Positions 35,399 through 43,900 of a stretch of 64,000 bases of DNA are shown one piece after another. Position 1 is the first letter of the stretch; the number at the start of each line of letters is the position of its first letter. The notes under the pieces are model-generated. The model was not told where the DNA came from. It did not search any database and saw nothing but the letters and a program-made list of their open reading frames with translations. Made by a program: the position numbers and the translations under genes. Origin of the DNA: UBA5336 sp964412785 (GTDB taxonomy: Bacteria; Pseudomonadota; Alphaproteobacteria; Caulobacterales; Hyphomonadaceae); contig CAYPQD010000005.1 in the NCBI GenBank assembly GCA_964412785.1, positions 23,293 through 87,292 on the forward strand, read 5' to 3'.

Positions 35399-36592
35399 AT
35401 GGCTTTCAAGCGCATCTCCGACGCCGGCGACCTCACGGGTCAGACGGCCCTTGTGCGGGTCGATTTCAACGTGCCGATGACGGGGGGCGAAGTCGCCGAC
35501 GACACCCGCCTGCGCGCCGCGCTCGACACCGTGCAGACCCTGCGCAGCGCCGGCGCGAAGGTCGCGCTGCTTGCCCATTTCGGCCGGCCGAATGGCGAAC
35601 GCCGCGCCGACATGAGCCTGGCGCCGGTCGCGATGGCCTTCTCCAGGGTCCTCGGCAGCCCGGTCAGCTTTGTCGCCGACTGCGCCGGCCACGCCGTGCA
35701 GGACACGATCGCCGACCTGCCGCCGGCGGGCGTCATCCTGCTGGAAAACACCCGCTTTCATGCCGGGGAGGAGACCAACGATCCCGCCCTGTGCGAGGCG
35801 ATGGCCGCGCTCGGCAATCTTTATGTCAATGACGCCTTCTCCGCGGCCCACCGCGCGCACGTTTCCACCGTCGGCATCGCCGAGCGGCTGCCGGCCTATG
35901 CCGGCTGCGCCATGGAACGCGAGCTGGACGCGCTTGAGGCCGCCCTTGGCACACCGCAGCGCCCGGTGCTTGCCGTCGTGGGCGGCGCCAAGGTGTCGTC
36001 CAAGATTGACCTGTTGAAAAACCTTGTGACCCGCGTTGATGCGCTGGCCATTGGCGGCGGCATGGCCAACACCTTTCTTGCCTCACGGGGCCACCCGGTC
36101 GGTGCGTCGCTGTGCGAGCAAGACCTCACGGACACGGCCCGCGAGATCGAGCGGATCGCCGAGACCCAGCGCTGCGACATCCTGCTGCCACGTGACTTGG
36201 TGGTGGCGACCGCCTTCGAGGCGAACGCGCCGCACCGCACCTGCGGCCTCGACGACGTCGCCGACCACGAGATGATACTCGATGCCGGACCGCAGACCGT
36301 GGCGATCCTCGCGATCGCCATGGACGCGGCAAAGACCCTGGTCTGGAATGGTCCGCTCGGCGCGTTCGAGCTTGCCCCCTTCGACACCGCGACCATCGCG
36401 GCGGCCCGCGCTGCCGGGGAGCGCGCAAAGGCCGGGCGGCTGACCGCGGTCGCCGGCGGCGGCGATACCGTGGCGGCTCTCAACCATGCCGGCGCGGCCG
36501 GCGATTTCACCTATGTCTCGACCGCCGGCGGCGCCTTCCTGGAATGGATGGAAGGCAAGGCCCTGCCCGGCGTCGAAGCGCTCAAGAGCTGA
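35399..36592 (+). CDS. pgk: Phosphoglycerate kinase
   Basis: 397 residues with the substrate-binding RVDFNVPM, AHFGRPNG and ENTRFHAGEETNDP motifs, the nucleotide-binding VVGGAKVSSKIDLL, and the C-terminal VAGGGDTVAALNHAG. Starts seven bases after the Uma2 gene. Works with gap and fba in central carbon flow. Confidence 0.97.
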   Translation: MAFKRISDAGDLTGQTALVRVDFNVPMTGGEVADDTRLRAALDTVQTLRSAGAKVALLAHFGRPNGERRADMSLAPVAMAFSRVLGSPVSFVADCAGHAVQDTIADLPPAGVILLENTRFHAGEETNDPALCEAMAALGNLYVNDAFSAAHRAHVSTVGIAERLPAYAGCAMERELDALEAALGTPQRPVLAVVGGAKVSSKIDLLKNLVTRVDALAIGGGMANTFLASRGHPVGASLCEQDLTDTAREIERIAETQRCDILLPRDLVVATAFEANAPHRTCGLDDVADHEMILDAGPQTVAILAIAMDAAKTLVWNGPLGAFELAPFDTATIAAARAAGERAKAGRLTAVAGGGDTVAALNHAGAAGDFTYVSTAGGAFLEWMEGKALPGVEALKS

Positions 36593-36622
36593 ACGCAGAA
36601 ACCGGGAAGGACGACGGGGATC

Positions 36623-37516
36623 ATGGCAAACGCACAGATGACCGAACAGGTCGCCGGCAGGGACGGCTTCATCGCGGCCCTCGACCAGTCGGGCGGCTCC
36701 ACGCCGAAGGCGCTCAGCCTCTACGGCATTGCCGACGGAAGCTGGGCCAATGACGAGGAGATGTTCGCGCTGATCCACGACATGCGCGCGCGCATCATCA
36801 AGTCGCCCGCTTTCACCGGCGACAAGGTGATCGGCGCGATCCTGTTCGAGCGCACCATGGATGGCGAGATCGACGGCACGCCGACGGCAGAGTTCCTCTG
36901 GAACGAGAAGCGCGTCGTGCCCTTCCTGAAAGTCGATCGGGGCCTCGCCGACGCAGCCAATGGCGTGAGGCTGATGAAGCCGATGCCGGACCTCGACGCC
37001 CTGCTGGAGCGCGCCGTCGCCAAGGGCGTTTTCGGCACCAAGATGCGCAGCGTCGTCGATGCGGCGAACCCCGACGGCATTGCCGACACTGTCGCCCAGC
37101 AATTCGAAATCGCCCGCCAGATTCTCGCCCATGGCCTTGTGCCGATCATCGAGCCGGAGGTGACCATCACCATCGCGGACAAGGCCGAGGCGGAAACGCT
37201 GCTGCGCCACGCCATCGCGCGCCACCTCGACGCCGTCCCGGACGACCAGCAGGTCATGCTGAAACTGTCGCTGCCAAGCGAGGCCGGTTTCTACAAGCCG
37301 CTGGTCGACCATCCCCGTGTCATGCGGGTCGTGGCGCTGTCGGGCGGCTATGCGCGCGACGAGGCGAACGCGAAGCTGGCACAGAACACCGGCGTGATTG
37401 CCAGCTTCTCACGCGCACTCACCGAGGGCCTGTCCGCGGGCCAGAGCGACGCTGATTTCGACGCCGCCCTCGCTGCGACCATCGACAGCATCTACGAGGC
37501 CTCGCGCGCGGGCTGA
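36623..37516 (+). CDS. Fructose-bisphosphate aldolase class I (bacterial type)
   Basis: 297 residues. The N-terminal FIAALDQSGGSTPKAL, VVPFLKVDRGL and IIEPEV motifs are those of class I aldolases; the Schiff-base lysine is most likely in MLKLSLPSEAGFY. Cleaves or forms fructose 1,6-bisphosphate without a metal. Preceded 30 bases upstream by pgk. The next gene is a ThiE-like protein, as in several alphaproteobacteria. Confidence 0.93.
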   Translation: MANAQMTEQVAGRDGFIAALDQSGGSTPKALSLYGIADGSWANDEEMFALIHDMRARIIKSPAFTGDKVIGAILFERTMDGEIDGTPTAEFLWNEKRVVPFLKVDRGLADAANGVRLMKPMPDLDALLERAVAKGVFGTKMRSVVDAANPDGIADTVAQQFEIARQILAHGLVPIIEPEVTITIADKAEAETLLRHAIARHLDAVPDDQQVMLKLSLPSEAGFYKPLVDHPRVMRVVALSGGYARDEANAKLAQNTGVIASFSRALTEGLSAGQSDADFDAALAATIDSIYEASRAG

Positions 37517-37592
37517 TGGCGCGAGAACCCGTCCCCTCCTGGCTGGCGAGACACGCCGTGTGGGGCCGGGCGGCTGCGCCGGGTCATGGCCG

Positions 37593-38279
37593 ATGACCGA
37601 CACGCCCTTGCCCCATCGCTGCCGGCTCTACCTCATCACGCCGCCCCGGATCGCAGAGGCGGACGCCTTCCTCAGGGCGCTTGAGGCGGCGCTGGATGCC
37701 GGTGATATCGCCTGCCTGCAGCTGCGGCTGAAGGCCGGCGAGGCGATTGACGAACAGGCTACGCGCCAGCTTGGCGCCCGGCTGGTCCCCATGGTGCAGG
37801 CACGCGGCATCGCGGTGGTCATCAATGACAGTCCGCAACTCGCCCTCGAACTGGGCGCAGACGGTGTCCATCTCGGACCCGGCGACATGACCATTGGCGA
37901 GGCCCGCGCCCTGCTCGGCCCCGAGGCAATCATCGGCGCCTCGGCGAAGGCCTCGCGGCACATGGCGTTCGAAGCCGGCGAGGCGGGCGCGGACTATGTT
38001 GCGTTCGGCGCGTTCTTTCCCACCATCACCAAGGCCGGAACAACGCCGGCGGACCTCGACCTCCTGACCTTCTGGCAGGAGGCGATGGAACTGCCCTGCG
38101 TTGCCATTGGCGGGATCACGCCGGACAACGCCCGCCCCCTGATCGAGGCCGGTGCCGATTTCCTTGCCGTCAGTTCCGGCGTCTGGGACCATCCGGAGGG
38201 GCCCGCCGCAGCCGTGCGCGCGTTCCACATCCTGATTGCCGACAGCACGGCCGGCGGTGCCGCGGCGCCGCCCGCTTGA
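37593..38279 (+). CDS. Thiamine-phosphate synthase family protein
   Basis: 228-residue TIM-barrel protein with ThiE/TenI hallmarks: LQLRLKAGEAID, VINDSPQLALELGADGVHLG, and the phosphate-binding CVAIGGITPDNARPLIEAGADFLAVSSGVW. ThiE couples HMP-PP and HET-P. Whether this copy is a true synthase or a TenI-like paralogue cannot be settled by reading, so no symbol is given. The ATG at 37593 is preferred; upstream sequence is noncoding in character. Confidence 0.85.
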   Translation: MTDTPLPHRCRLYLITPPRIAEADAFLRALEAALDAGDIACLQLRLKAGEAIDEQATRQLGARLVPMVQARGIAVVINDSPQLALELGADGVHLGPGDMTIGEARALLGPEAIIGASAKASRHMAFEAGEAGADYVAFGAFFPTITKAGTTPADLDLLTFWQEAMELPCVAIGGITPDNARPLIEAGADFLAVSSGVWDHPEGPAAAVRAFHILIADSTAGGAAAPPA

Positions 38280-38334
38280 CCCCTCACGCGGGCCCGTCTA
38301 CCCGCGGGACCAACACCAAGAACGGATCGACAGA

Positions 38335-38901
38335 ATGGCGAAGATCAACGGCAACGAAATCCGTCCCGGCTATGTCATCGAGCATCAGGACTCGGTCTGG
38401 CGCGCGGTAAAGACCAATTCGGTCAAGCCGGGCAAGGGCGGCGCCTTCAACCAGGTGGAATTGCGCAACCTGATCAACGGAAGCAAGCTCAATGAGCGCT
38501 TCCGGGCCTCCGAAACAGTCGAGCGCGTGCGGCTGGAGCAGAAGGATCACCAATTCCTGTTCGCCGATGATGACGGCTTCACCTTCATGGACCAGGACAC
38601 CTTCGAGCAGATCGCATTGCAGCGCGATTTCGTCGGCGAGCAGGGCGCCTACCTGCAGGACGGCATGGTGGTCACCATCGAATTCTACAATGAGACGCCC
38701 ATCGGCATGGCCCTGCCGGAACAGGTCGTGCTCGAAATCGTCGAGACCGAGCCGGTGGTGAAGGGTCAGACGGCGGCGAATTCCTTCAAGCCAGCCGTCT
38801 GCGACAATGGTGTGCGTGTGATGGTGCCCCCCTTTGTCGGCATTGGAGAGCGGATCGTGGTCCAGACCGAGGACTCGACCTATCTGCGCCGCGCAGACTG
38901 A
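38335..38901 (+). CDS. efp: Elongation factor P
   Basis: 188 residues, three beta-barrel domains. The loop VKPGKGGAFNQVELRNL carries the residue that is post-translationally modified in many species (lysine of PGKGGAF). EF-P relieves ribosome stalling at polyproline stretches; the proline-rich linkers of the Pfa proteins nearby would be candidate clients (inference). ATG at 38335. Confidence 0.96.
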   Translation: MAKINGNEIRPGYVIEHQDSVWRAVKTNSVKPGKGGAFNQVELRNLINGSKLNERFRASETVERVRLEQKDHQFLFADDDGFTFMDQDTFEQIALQRDFVGEQGAYLQDGMVVTIEFYNETPIGMALPEQVVLEIVETEPVVKGQTAANSFKPAVCDNGVRVMVPPFVGIGERIVVQTEDSTYLRRAD

Positions 38902-38928
38902 ACGTGTTCGCCTTCCTGCGAACTTATA

Positions 38929-39243
38929 ATGACGAGCAGCGAAAACCGTCGGCTGACCTCGTCAACACCATCGCCAAGCTTTTCGTGGCCGGCGGCCTCG
39001 TTATACCAAGCTGCATGGACCCAAAACCGATCCTTGCAGCGCGAGGCCGAGCGCGACTGCGCGTCGGCACTCATGCACCGGAGGCGCAGATGGACCATCA
39101 TCTTCGCACACGGGTATCACAGCCTGTTTCTCGACCAGACGGAGGTCAGCTGGGCCGGCGCTGCTGTCGCAGTGATGGCAGGACTGGCGTTGCACGTGGG
39201 TGCGCTCTATAACTGGGTCCTGAAAGCGAGTTCCGATGTCTGA
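38929..39243 (+). CDS. Possible small membrane protein
   Basis: 104 residues. The C-terminal half is protein-like: a basic patch (MHRRRRWTIIFAHGYHS) then a span AGAAVAVMAGLALHVGALYNWVL. The N-terminal half is serine-rich and unconvincing, so translation may start at the internal Met before HRRRRW. A different frame from 38904 also looks protein-like at its start, raising the chance of a degraded gene. No family recognised. Confidence 0.35.
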   Translation: MTSSENRRLTSSTPSPSFSWPAASLYQAAWTQNRSLQREAERDCASALMHRRRRWTIIFAHGYHSLFLDQTEVSWAGAAVAVMAGLALHVGALYNWVLKASSDV

Positions 39244-39349
39244 AATTCCTGCCATCTGGCAATCCCTGATGCTCGTCCCACTCCTCGGCATCGGCCTCTA
39301 CGTGACGCTGTGGATTGCCTCGCGCTTCAACGACACACCAGCCGACTGA
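39236..39349 (+). CDS. 37-residue single-span peptide
   Basis: ATG at 39236 opens a 37-codon frame with one hydrophobic span (SLMLVPLLGIGLYVTLWIASRF) and an acidic, polar C-terminus ending DTPAD. It overlaps the previous ORF by eight bases, suggesting coupling. Topology is like small regulatory subunits of membrane complexes. No family recognised; no expression evidence. Confidence 0.4.
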   Translation: MSEIPAIWQSLMLVPLLGIGLYVTLWIASRFNDTPAD

Positions 39350-39409
39350 CACCGCGCGCGCAGCTGATCGCCCGCCCCAACCCACCGCTTGCCCGAAGGG
39401 CCAGTCCGC

Positions 39410-40249
39410 ATGTCCCGTCCCTCCGCCGTCGGCACTGTCATGATCAAGGCCGCCCGGGACGCCGGGCGGGTTCTGGCGCGCGATTTCGGCGAGGTGGAGA
39501 ACCTGCAGGTCTCCCGGAAAGGCCCGGCCGACTTCGTCTCCAATGCCGACCACCGCGCGGAAGAGATCATCTACTCCGTGCTGACCAAGGCGCGGCCGGG
39601 CTATGGCTTGTTGATGGAGGAACGCGGCGTCGTGGAAGGCTCTGACCGGACCAACCGCTTCATCGTCGACCCGCTCGACGGCACGCTCAACTTCCTGCAC
39701 GGCCAGCCGCACTATGCCGTCTCGATCGGGCTTGAGCGCGAGGGCCAGCTGTTTGCCGGTGTGGTCTATGACGTGGCCAAGAACGAGCTGTTCTGGGCCG
39801 AGCGCGGACGCGGCGCCTGGCTCGATCAGCGCAAGCTGCGCGTCGCTGCCCGTACCCGGCTCGCCGAGAGCGTGATCGCCACCGGCACGCCCTATCATGG
39901 CAAGGCGGAGGAGGTGCATGCGACCTTCTGGGGGGAGCTGGCGGCGTTGACACCGGTCACTGCCGGTATCCGCCGCTATGGTTCGGCCGCGCTCGACCTC
40001 GCCTATGTCGCGGCCGGCCGCTTCGACGGCTTCTGGGAGCGCCAACTCAAGGCCTGGGATATCGCCGCCGGGATCGTGCTGGTCCGCGAGGCTGGCGGCT
40101 ATGTCGAGGAAATCGATGGCGGCGACGTGCTGGTGACCGGCAACATCGTCGCGGCGAACGACCCCTTGTTGCCGGAGTTGCAACAGCGCCTGCGCAAGGC
40201 GAAGGCCTTCCAGAATCCCCCAGAGGACGAAGACGAGGACGAAGACTGA
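39410..40249 (+). CDS. Inositol monophosphatase family protein
   Basis: 279 residues of the IMPase/SuhB/CysQ superfamily. Metal-binding motifs are FVSNADHRAEE, EERG, and the signature FIVDPLDGTLNFLHG; the C-terminal KAWDIAAGIVLVREAGG is conserved. Hydrolyses a sugar or inositol phosphate; substrate not determinable. Ends in a run of Glu/Asp (PEDEDEDED). The next gene may start at a CTG that overlaps or closely follows this stop. Confidence 0.92.
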   Translation: MSRPSAVGTVMIKAARDAGRVLARDFGEVENLQVSRKGPADFVSNADHRAEEIIYSVLTKARPGYGLLMEERGVVEGSDRTNRFIVDPLDGTLNFLHGQPHYAVSIGLEREGQLFAGVVYDVAKNELFWAERGRGAWLDQRKLRVAARTRLAESVIATGTPYHGKAEEVHATFWGELAALTPVTAGIRRYGSAALDLAYVAAGRFDGFWERQLKAWDIAAGIVLVREAGGYVEEIDGGDVLVTGNIVAANDPLLPELQQRLRKAKAFQNPPEDEDEDED

Positions 40250-40251
40250 AA

Positions 40252-40956
40252 CTGCAGACCTGCTGCCCCTTCGCAGGCTGGACGAGGCTTGACCCAATCG
40301 GCGGGCAGCTTTGCGAGGTCTGGCAAGCGCCGCGGCCGCCGGATGCGTCTGGCCTCAGCGGAGGCGAGACAGCCCGCGTCGCCCGCCTGATTGACCCGCA
40401 GCGCCGCGCCGACCTCGCCGCCATCCTTGCCAGCCGGCGCCAGCGCCTCGCCGACCTGCTCGGCATCGACGCCGCCTCGCTCGACTTGCAGAGCGGACGC
40501 GACGGCCCGCCCCGCCTGCCAGCCAATCCGGACCTTGCCCTGTCGCTTGCCCGCAGCGAACGCTGGTGTGGCTTTGCGCTCCGGCGTGGCGGCGGCCCGG
40601 TCGGGCTGGACATCGAACGGGTCCGGCCGCTCGACTGGCAGGCCATGCTCGCCATGGTGACGACCGCGCAGGAGCAAGCCGCCCTCGCCCTCCTCGCCGG
40701 ACCCGACGCAGCTGTGGCATTCTTCCGGCTCTGGACCGTCAAGGAAGCGGTGCTGAAGGCGCAGGGCCGCGGCCTTGCGGGCGATGCGAAACGGGTACCC
40801 GTGCCCGAGGCAATGCTTCTTGGCACGGCTGCCACGGCGCGTGTCGAGGCCCTGGGGCGCACCTGGCATGTGCAGGCCGCGTCCCGCAACGGCATCCAGC
40901 TGGCGCTCGCCTGTCAGGCCGGGCCCATGCGCACCGAGAACGGCCCGATCTCGTAG
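40252..40956 (+). CDS. 4'-phosphopantetheinyl transferase, Sfp type, unusual start
   Basis: Transfers the phosphopantetheine arm to acyl carrier proteins, most likely the two ACPs of the PfaA at 48487-52302 (a PfaE role). Core motifs are GGPVGLDIERV (Mg-binding D and E) and FFRLWTVKEAVLKAQGRG. The usual SHS element appears as LSLARSERW, with Arg in place of His. A full-length protein of 234 residues needs a CTG start (40252, or 40246 overlapping the previous stop as CTGA). No ATG, GTG or TTG occurs in frame before a TTG at 40486, which would remove the N-terminal third. Its end overlaps the opposing synthase gene by 43 bases. Confidence 0.8.
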   Translation: MQTCCPFAGWTRLDPIGGQLCEVWQAPRPPDASGLSGGETARVARLIDPQRRADLAAILASRRQRLADLLGIDAASLDLQSGRDGPPRLPANPDLALSLARSERWCGFALRRGGGPVGLDIERVRPLDWQAMLAMVTTAQEQAALALLAGPDAAVAFFRLWTVKEAVLKAQGRGLAGDAKRVPVPEAMLLGTAATARVEALGRTWHVQAASRNGIQLALACQAGPMRTENGPIS

Positions 40957-43900
40957 ACGCGCAGCCCGTCGCTCCAAAGGCTGCCCCGGCCGCTGACCCG
41001 CCACCCCTCCGCCTCATCCTGCACATCGGTGATCTCGACAACGCTCGTGACCTCGCGGCGCTCCGGCGTCACCTGGCCGCGATAAACCCAACGGACCGGC
41101 TGGCCAGGGGCCGGCGCCTCCCGGACCCTCTCGCCGAGGCCCTTCATCTGCGCGGCCGCGGCGAGAAGCTGGTAGAGCGCATCGAGGCCGAGGGAGCCCG
41201 GCTGCACCGGGTCCTGAAAGAAATGCGCCCGGAAATACCAGGCATGGGGATCGACCCGCTGGCGCCCGCGCACAAGGCCAAGTCCCGCCGCGCCGCCTGC
41301 CGGGTCGAACCGGTCGATCGTGTCAATGACGGCCAGCCGGCCGCGGTTCATGACATCCGGCCGCGGCCAGTCCTCGACCCGGTTGGCTGGCGCAGCGAAA
41401 GCCTCGGCGAAGCCGGCGTCGGGCGGCAGTCCGGCCTGGCGGGCCAGCGCCGCAGCCGGGAAGAAGCCGAACTGGGTTGCAAGGGTCAGCACCGGCGCCT
41501 CGCCCGCACCCCTGACGGCGACGTCGAAATCGACAATCGTCATCGGCCCGACCCGGGAAAAGCGCGTCAGCGCCGTCTCGACCCGCAGGGTGCCGGCGCC
41601 CGGTCCGACACACACGTGCACAGTGCCATCACCGGCCAGATTGCGGAAACGGTCTCCGCCATCCATGGCAAAACCACAATGACTGGCGAGCCAGCCACAG
41701 GGCTGCAGTGCGATCTCGCTCAGCACGGAGAACGGCATGGCGCCGCTTGCGCTGTCGGCAAAATACCAGTCATCCGGCGACACGTCATATTCCGCGACAA
41801 GGCGCGCCCCCTGAACCCGTTCGCCCGGCCGGGTCGAGACCTCGGTCAGGCGAGAAATCATGTGGTAGGGCGGTTGCGGCAGGCGTGGCACCTGCCCTGC
41901 GCGGTCAAACCGCTGATAGAACGGGCCGAACGCAGACGAGGGCGCCCCGTCTGCGCAGTCGAGCAGGGCCGCCGCGTCGCCCCGGCTCTCCCCCTCAGGT
42001 CCGATCCGCAGCGGCGACGGCGAGACCCGCTGCGCCGGCCAGTGGCGCCGCAGCCGCAGGCCGAAACGCGGACAGTGGAACACCTTGCGCCCGTCCGAGC
42101 GCGCCAGCAGGGACGCATGGATCACCGGCGTGTCGCCATCGACCACCTCGTCGACAAACACCTCATAGGTCACCGCATGCGCCCGGTCCGGAATCACCTG
42201 CCCGCGGCAGACGAATTTCGCCGTCTCCCCAGGCACCGGCTCGAACACGAAGCTGTCACGCTCCCGGGTGAGGCCGATCGCGGCGGCGTAGAACTCCAGC
42301 GCCTGCACGGCGGCCTCGGCCATCAGCGTACCCGGCATGCAGGGATCATTGTGGAAGTGCCCGTCATAAAACCAGGCATCGACCGGAACGCCGGCGCGCG
42401 CCTTCATGTAACCGCGCCCCCAAGGGCCGCCTTCGGGCTCAAACTCCGGCACGTCGTCGAACAGGGCCAGCACGCCGGCCGGGATATGCGCCGGCCGCGT
42501 CTGCGCCGCACAGGCCTCGAAGCCCTCGCCGAAACAGGCATGGGCATCGCCGCGCCGGAACGCCGCGACCTCGCTGGCGCTGAACGCGCGCTTGCGGCTC
42601 GCCCGCTCTGGCGCAAACGGCGCCGGCCGGGCCGTTGGCGGCGGTTCACTGGCCGCCTCCCAGACAACGCCCCTGCCTGCGGCCAGCTCGTCATCGGTGA
42701 AGAAACCCGCCTGGCCATGGCGGACGGAAAACACCAGCCGGTCGCCGGCCCGGCAGTCATACTGGAAGAAGAACATGCGCACGCCGGCGAGCGTCGCATG
42801 GCCGGTGATCTCGATCTGGAAAGCGAGCGTGTCGCCTGGCCCCGGCAGGCCTCCGCCATGGAAGGTGATCTCGCAGCCGAGCAGGCGATAAACCCGCTCA
42901 CTGCAATTGCGCAGGTCCGCGCCCATCCAGCCAATCAGCGTCAGATCCGCCTGCCCGCACTCGATCAGCGGGCCGGGCCTGACATGATCGCCATGCACCA
43001 CCCAAGGATGCCCCGAAAGGTCCGTCTCGGTCCAGATCACACCCCGGCCCTCAACCCCTGCCCTGGCATCGATACCGGTGATCCGGTCGACCAGGAGGAG
43101 AGGCGGCGCTGGCAGGCGGACCTGCCGCACGAAGGCATCCTGGCCGGCAAAATCCGGGCCGAAGAAGTCCGACATGGCGCCGCGCGCCGAGGCCTCGATC
43201 GCCGCGCGGTCCCGGGACGGACCGGTCGGGCGCCGGCGGACTAGCGCGCGCGTGCCGCAGGCCTCGCTGCGCGGCGGGCCCGCCTGTTGCGACGCCGCCC
43301 AGCCAGGCGGTGGCGGCGGAAAGGCAGTGACAGTATCGTCGGCAAGGACCGTCCCGGCCGGCCCCGCCCGGTACGGTGGCAGTGCCGGCGCCGGCGGCAG
43401 GATCGCCGCCCCCCCAGCCGGCAGCACCCCCGCGGGTGCAACCGTATCGGGAACAACCGGCAGCCGATAGGGCACCGGCCGGCGGACCCGCTGCCCCTCC
43501 TGCCTGGCTGGCGTCGCCCGACGCGCCGCGGCAAGGCGCTCGGCCAGCCAGTCGATCGCCACCGTCCGTCCCTCGGCGAACAGGGTCGCGGCGACCACCG
43601 CCACCTGGCCGAGGTCGGAACTTTCGATCCGGTCCATGGCGACCGCCATGTGCGGTTTGCCGGCCAGCACCTGGCGGACACTGTCACTCAGCGTGTCGCG
43701 CGGACCCAGCTCGACAAAGGTGCGCACGCCGTCGGCATGGGCCCGTCGCACCGTCTCCGGGAAGTCAACCGTCTGGACCGCCTGGCGCGTCAGCATGTCG
43801 GCGACGCTCGCCTCGTCGGGCCTGTAGGCAGCGTTGATCGCGTTGGCATAAAGCCGCACCGGGCGGCCCTCATGCACCGGGCGGGTGTGCAGGAGCCGCC

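Noticed and set aside
38904..39212. Alternative frame starting at a GTG just after efp
   Set aside because: The first 40 residues look plausible but the rest becomes arginine-rich and meaningless. At most it is part of a decayed gene, so it is not listed separately.
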